From: JAEVZK01 sp038202925
GTDB lineage: Bacteria > Armatimonadota > Fimbriimonadia > Fimbriimonadales > Fimbriimonadaceae
Assembly: GCA_038202925.1 (NCBI GenBank)
Contig: JBBREM010000060.1
Coordinates: forward strand, 1 to 15,840
Reading direction: 5' to 3'
Length of the DNA: 15,840 nt
In this document: positions 14,311 to 15,840 of the stretch, piece by piece
Position numbering within the stretch: position 1 is the stretch's first letter
How the letters are laid out: the number at the start of each line of letters is the position of its first letter
The notes under the pieces: generated by a model
What the model saw: only the letters and a program-made list of their open reading frames with translations
Databases searched by the model: none
Told to the model about the DNA's origin: nothing
Position numbers and translations under genes: made by a program

Positions 14311-14386
14311 GGCCCGGTCGTCTAGTGGTTAGGATGCCGCCCTTTCACGGCGGAGATCGCGGGTTCGAGTCCCGTCCGGGCTACCA
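14311..14386 (+). tRNA. tRNA-Glu (TTC)
   Basis: The cloverleaf is clear: acceptor GGCCCGG/CCGGGCT with a G-U first pair, anticodon stem CCGCC/GGCGG around loop CTTTCAC with anticodon TTC, and T arm CGGG-TTCGAGT-CCCG. Discriminator A is followed by an encoded CCA (14384-14386). No clear promoter is seen directly upstream, so it may share the tRNA-Cys transcript, about 105 nt upstream. Its 3' end is 4 nt from the stop codon of the converging NIF3 gene. Confidence 0.95.
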
Positions 14387-14390
14387 CACT

Positions 14391-15497
14391 TCAGATCGTA
14401 AAGGGACGGCCAGCCGATCCGGCCTCTGGCACGTAGAGAAGCCATTCGACCCCAGGCATGGCTTGCGCCATCCTCCCCCGCAAGGCGACGCAGCCCGGTT
14501 GCTCGGTCGCGTAATGGCCCCCCGCGATGATCGCGAACCCCTCATCGGCGACCTCCAGCCCGACATGCTGCTTTACTTCTCCCGTGAGCAGCACGTCCGC
14601 CTCCGCTTGACGGGCTTTTCGCCACTCGCTGTCCGCGGCCCCGCCCACGATAGCGACCTTCTTGATCTTGCGGCCCGGATCGCCCCATGTCCAGCTCGCG
14701 GTTTCCAGCTTGCGATCGACTTGCTTGGCGAAGTCCATCAAGTTGCAAGGCGATGGCAGGGTGCCGATGCGGCCAGCAGGCTGCTCGCCTTCACTCATCA
14801 AGGGCATAAAGTCGAAGGCGGGTTCCTCATAGGGATGCGCTTTGCGGATGGCTCTGCCCACCGCAGCCATTTTGTCGGCGGGAAGGACCATCTCAAATCG
14901 AACCTCATCGAAATGCTCGACATTGCCGGACTTACCGATCGTGGGGGTGCTCTCGGGGCTGCCCTTGAACGTTCCGGTTCCGCGCATCTCAAACGCGCAC
15001 CGGCTGTACTCCCCGATCAGGCCTGCTCCAGCCTCACTTGCGGAGTCGACGATCTTCTCTAGCGAGTCGGACGGGCAAAAGGCGATGACCTTGATCTTTC
15101 GCACATCCGCAGCCATCCCGAAATCGGACACATCTCGCAAGTCGAAAATGGATGCGAGCGCATCGTTGATCCCGCCTTTCGCCGAATCCCAATTCGTGTG
15201 CGAGGCGGCGAAGGCGATGTTGTTGCGCGCTAGCTCAAGCACGGTTCGGCCCACATGCGAAGTCTGCAGCACGGAGGCCAGCGGCTCAAAGATCAGGGGG
15301 TGATGGGTGAGCAAGAACTGCGCCCCCTGCTTGGCAGCAAACTCGACAGCGCCCAGAGATCGGTCCAGCGCAACCACCGCCTTCGTCAGATTGGCAAGCG
15401 GATCGCCGACCTGCAGCCCCACCTTGTCGAAGTCGAAGGCAAAGCGCTTTGGCGAGATCTCTTCAAGGACTTCCAACGCGTCGCGAACCTGCGGCAT
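14391..15497 (-). CDS. NIF3/YqfO-type dinuclear metal protein with PII-like insert
   Basis: This 368-residue protein belongs to the NIF3 family, often labelled 'GTP cyclohydrolase I type 2' although the true role is unsettled. The metal-site residues are visible: H65-H66 in LLTHHPLIF, H and D in ASHTNWD, and H and E in GGHYATEQPG near the C-terminus. Between the two halves (about 130-235) lies a PII/CutA-like insert starting KIKVIAFCPSDSLEKIVDS and ending AHPYEEPAFDF, as in Bacillus YqfO. The N-terminal motif is FDFDKVGLQVG, where most members have WDNVGL. ATG 15497 lies 9 nt after the stop of the upstream partial gene, so an operon is likely, yet TAGAAT with a good -35 also precedes it. Confidence 0.9.
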   Translation of the reverse strand: MPQVRDALEVLEEISPKRFAFDFDKVGLQVGDPLANLTKAVVALDRSLGAVEFAAKQGAQFLLTHHPLIFEPLASVLQTSHVGRTVLELARNNIAFAASHTNWDSAKGGINDALASIFDLRDVSDFGMAADVRKIKVIAFCPSDSLEKIVDSASEAGAGLIGEYSRCAFEMRGTGTFKGSPESTPTIGKSGNVEHFDEVRFEMVLPADKMAAVGRAIRKAHPYEEPAFDFMPLMSEGEQPAGRIGTLPSPCNLMDFAKQVDRKLETASWTWGDPGRKIKKVAIVGGAADSEWRKARQAEADVLLTGEVKQHVGLEVADEGFAIIAGGHYATEQPGCVALRGRMAQAMPGVEWLLYVPEAGSAGRPFTI

Positions 15498-15503
15498 GGG
15501 GTC

Positions 15504-15532
15504 ATTCTACATAGGGCGCAGGATGCTCTTAA
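15504..15532 (-). promoter_or_regulatory. Candidate internal promoter before the NIF3-type gene
   Basis: On the minus strand TTAAGA (15527-15532, four of six to TTGACA), a 17-nt spacer and TAGAAT (15504-15509) end exactly 6 nt before ATG 15497. The TAG of the hexamer is also the stop codon of the upstream gene, so chance cannot be excluded. Confidence 0.45.
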
Positions 15533-15840
15533 TGAGGCCCGCCCTTTCCGAGGCGGCGCGCTCATTGTCGCCATCCGCTCGCAACTCGAGGCTCGTGAGC
15601 ACAAAGTCTGCAGTGCGAGGGCTGTCAGGAAAGCCGCAAATCCCAAAAAGACCCGCCCAGCGAATCCAGGCCAGCGATCGCAGCGAATCAGCCAAAGACA
15701 AGGTGGGGGAAGCAAGGACGAAGCCGTGGACGGCGATTGCCTTCTCTTCCAGAAAAGCGCGCCCCAACTCCGAGCGTGCCTCGCGCTCTTCCCGCAGCAG
15801 GTATTCGCATGCTCCCGTGAATTCGTGCTTGGCGCCGCCA
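15507..15840 (-). CDS. Unrecognised protein, C-terminal part (5' end outside window)
   Basis: The minus-strand frame is open from the window edge to the TAG at 15507-15509, giving 110 visible residues. Codon third positions are GC-rich, as in real genes here. The visible part starts with a charged helical stretch (EYLLREEREARSELGRAFLEEKAIA), then a mixed segment with SLRSLAWIRWAGLFGICGF, and ends ERAGLIKSILRPM. I do not recognise a family. TTG 15767 could be an internal start, but the frame upstream of it reads as protein, so a longer gene entering the window is more likely. Its stop lies 9 nt before the NIF3-type ATG, suggesting co-transcription. Confidence 0.55.
   Translation of the reverse strand, partial: GGAKHEFTGACEYLLREEREARSELGRAFLEEKAIAVHGFVLASPTLSLADSLRSLAWIRWAGLFGICGFPDSPRTADFVLTSLELRADGDNERAASERAGLIKSILRPM

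Noticed and set aside
14325..15062. Plus-strand open frame of 245 codons starting in tRNA-Glu.
   Set aside because: It begins inside the tRNA and runs antisense to the well-supported NIF3-type gene.
1..15840. CRISPR array, transposon, prophage or defence island.
   Set aside because: No regularly spaced repeats, no transposase, integrase, phage or nuclease genes; the content is core metabolism.

Overview
The window looks like chromosomal DNA of a free-living, GC-rich bacterium that makes lipoproteins. Codon third positions are mostly G or C, and start codons include GTG and TTG. The gene set is mostly core metabolism. My best guess for the lineage is Armatimonadota (Fimbriimonadia-like), but this is an impression from gene style and leaderless-looking promoters, not something the sequence proves. 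There are no transposase, phage, plasmid or CRISPR features.

Layout, left to right. (1) Positions 2-2221, +: a bifunctional Rel/SpoT (p)ppGpp enzyme whose 5' end lies outside the window. (2) 2231-3172, -: a double-SIS sugar isomerase/deaminase of the GlmS-like NagB-II type, tail to tail with rel. (3) 3222-7541, +: a probable operon of a soluble GAF-GAF histidine kinase, an exported protein of unknown function, tsaB (tRNA t6A synthesis) and murB (cell wall). The last three are linked by 4-nt GTGA and TTGA overlaps. (4) 7538-9342, -: a PQQ-type sugar dehydrogenase lipoprotein followed by rsmE (16S rRNA m3U methylation), joined by an ATGA overlap. (5) 9448-9825, +: a small orphan protein. (6) 9824-10492, -: a small PPC-like lipoprotein with a long hairpin-rich 3' region and a strong terminator. 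(7) 10493-10849: a 357-base intergenic region with repeats and a promoter. (8) 10850-11269, +: a VOC-fold protein. (9) 11266-13950, -: lysS, then a fatty-acid desaturase downstream of it. (10) 13951-14386: repeat-like palindromes, tRNA-Cys and tRNA-Glu. (11) 14391-15497, -: a NIF3/YqfO-type metal protein with a PII-like insert. (12) 15507-15840, -: the 3' end of an unrecognised gene.

The genes cover translation (lysS, tsaB, rsmE, two tRNAs), envelope growth (murB, the SIS sugar enzyme, the desaturase) and stress or nutrient sensing (rel, the kinase). I found no clear multi-gene novel system. The best leads are a recurring -10-like hexamer exactly 6 nt before start codons (leaderless mRNAs), the hairpin ladder at 9857-10006, the shortened TsaB, and the unknown exported protein in the tsaB-murB operon.
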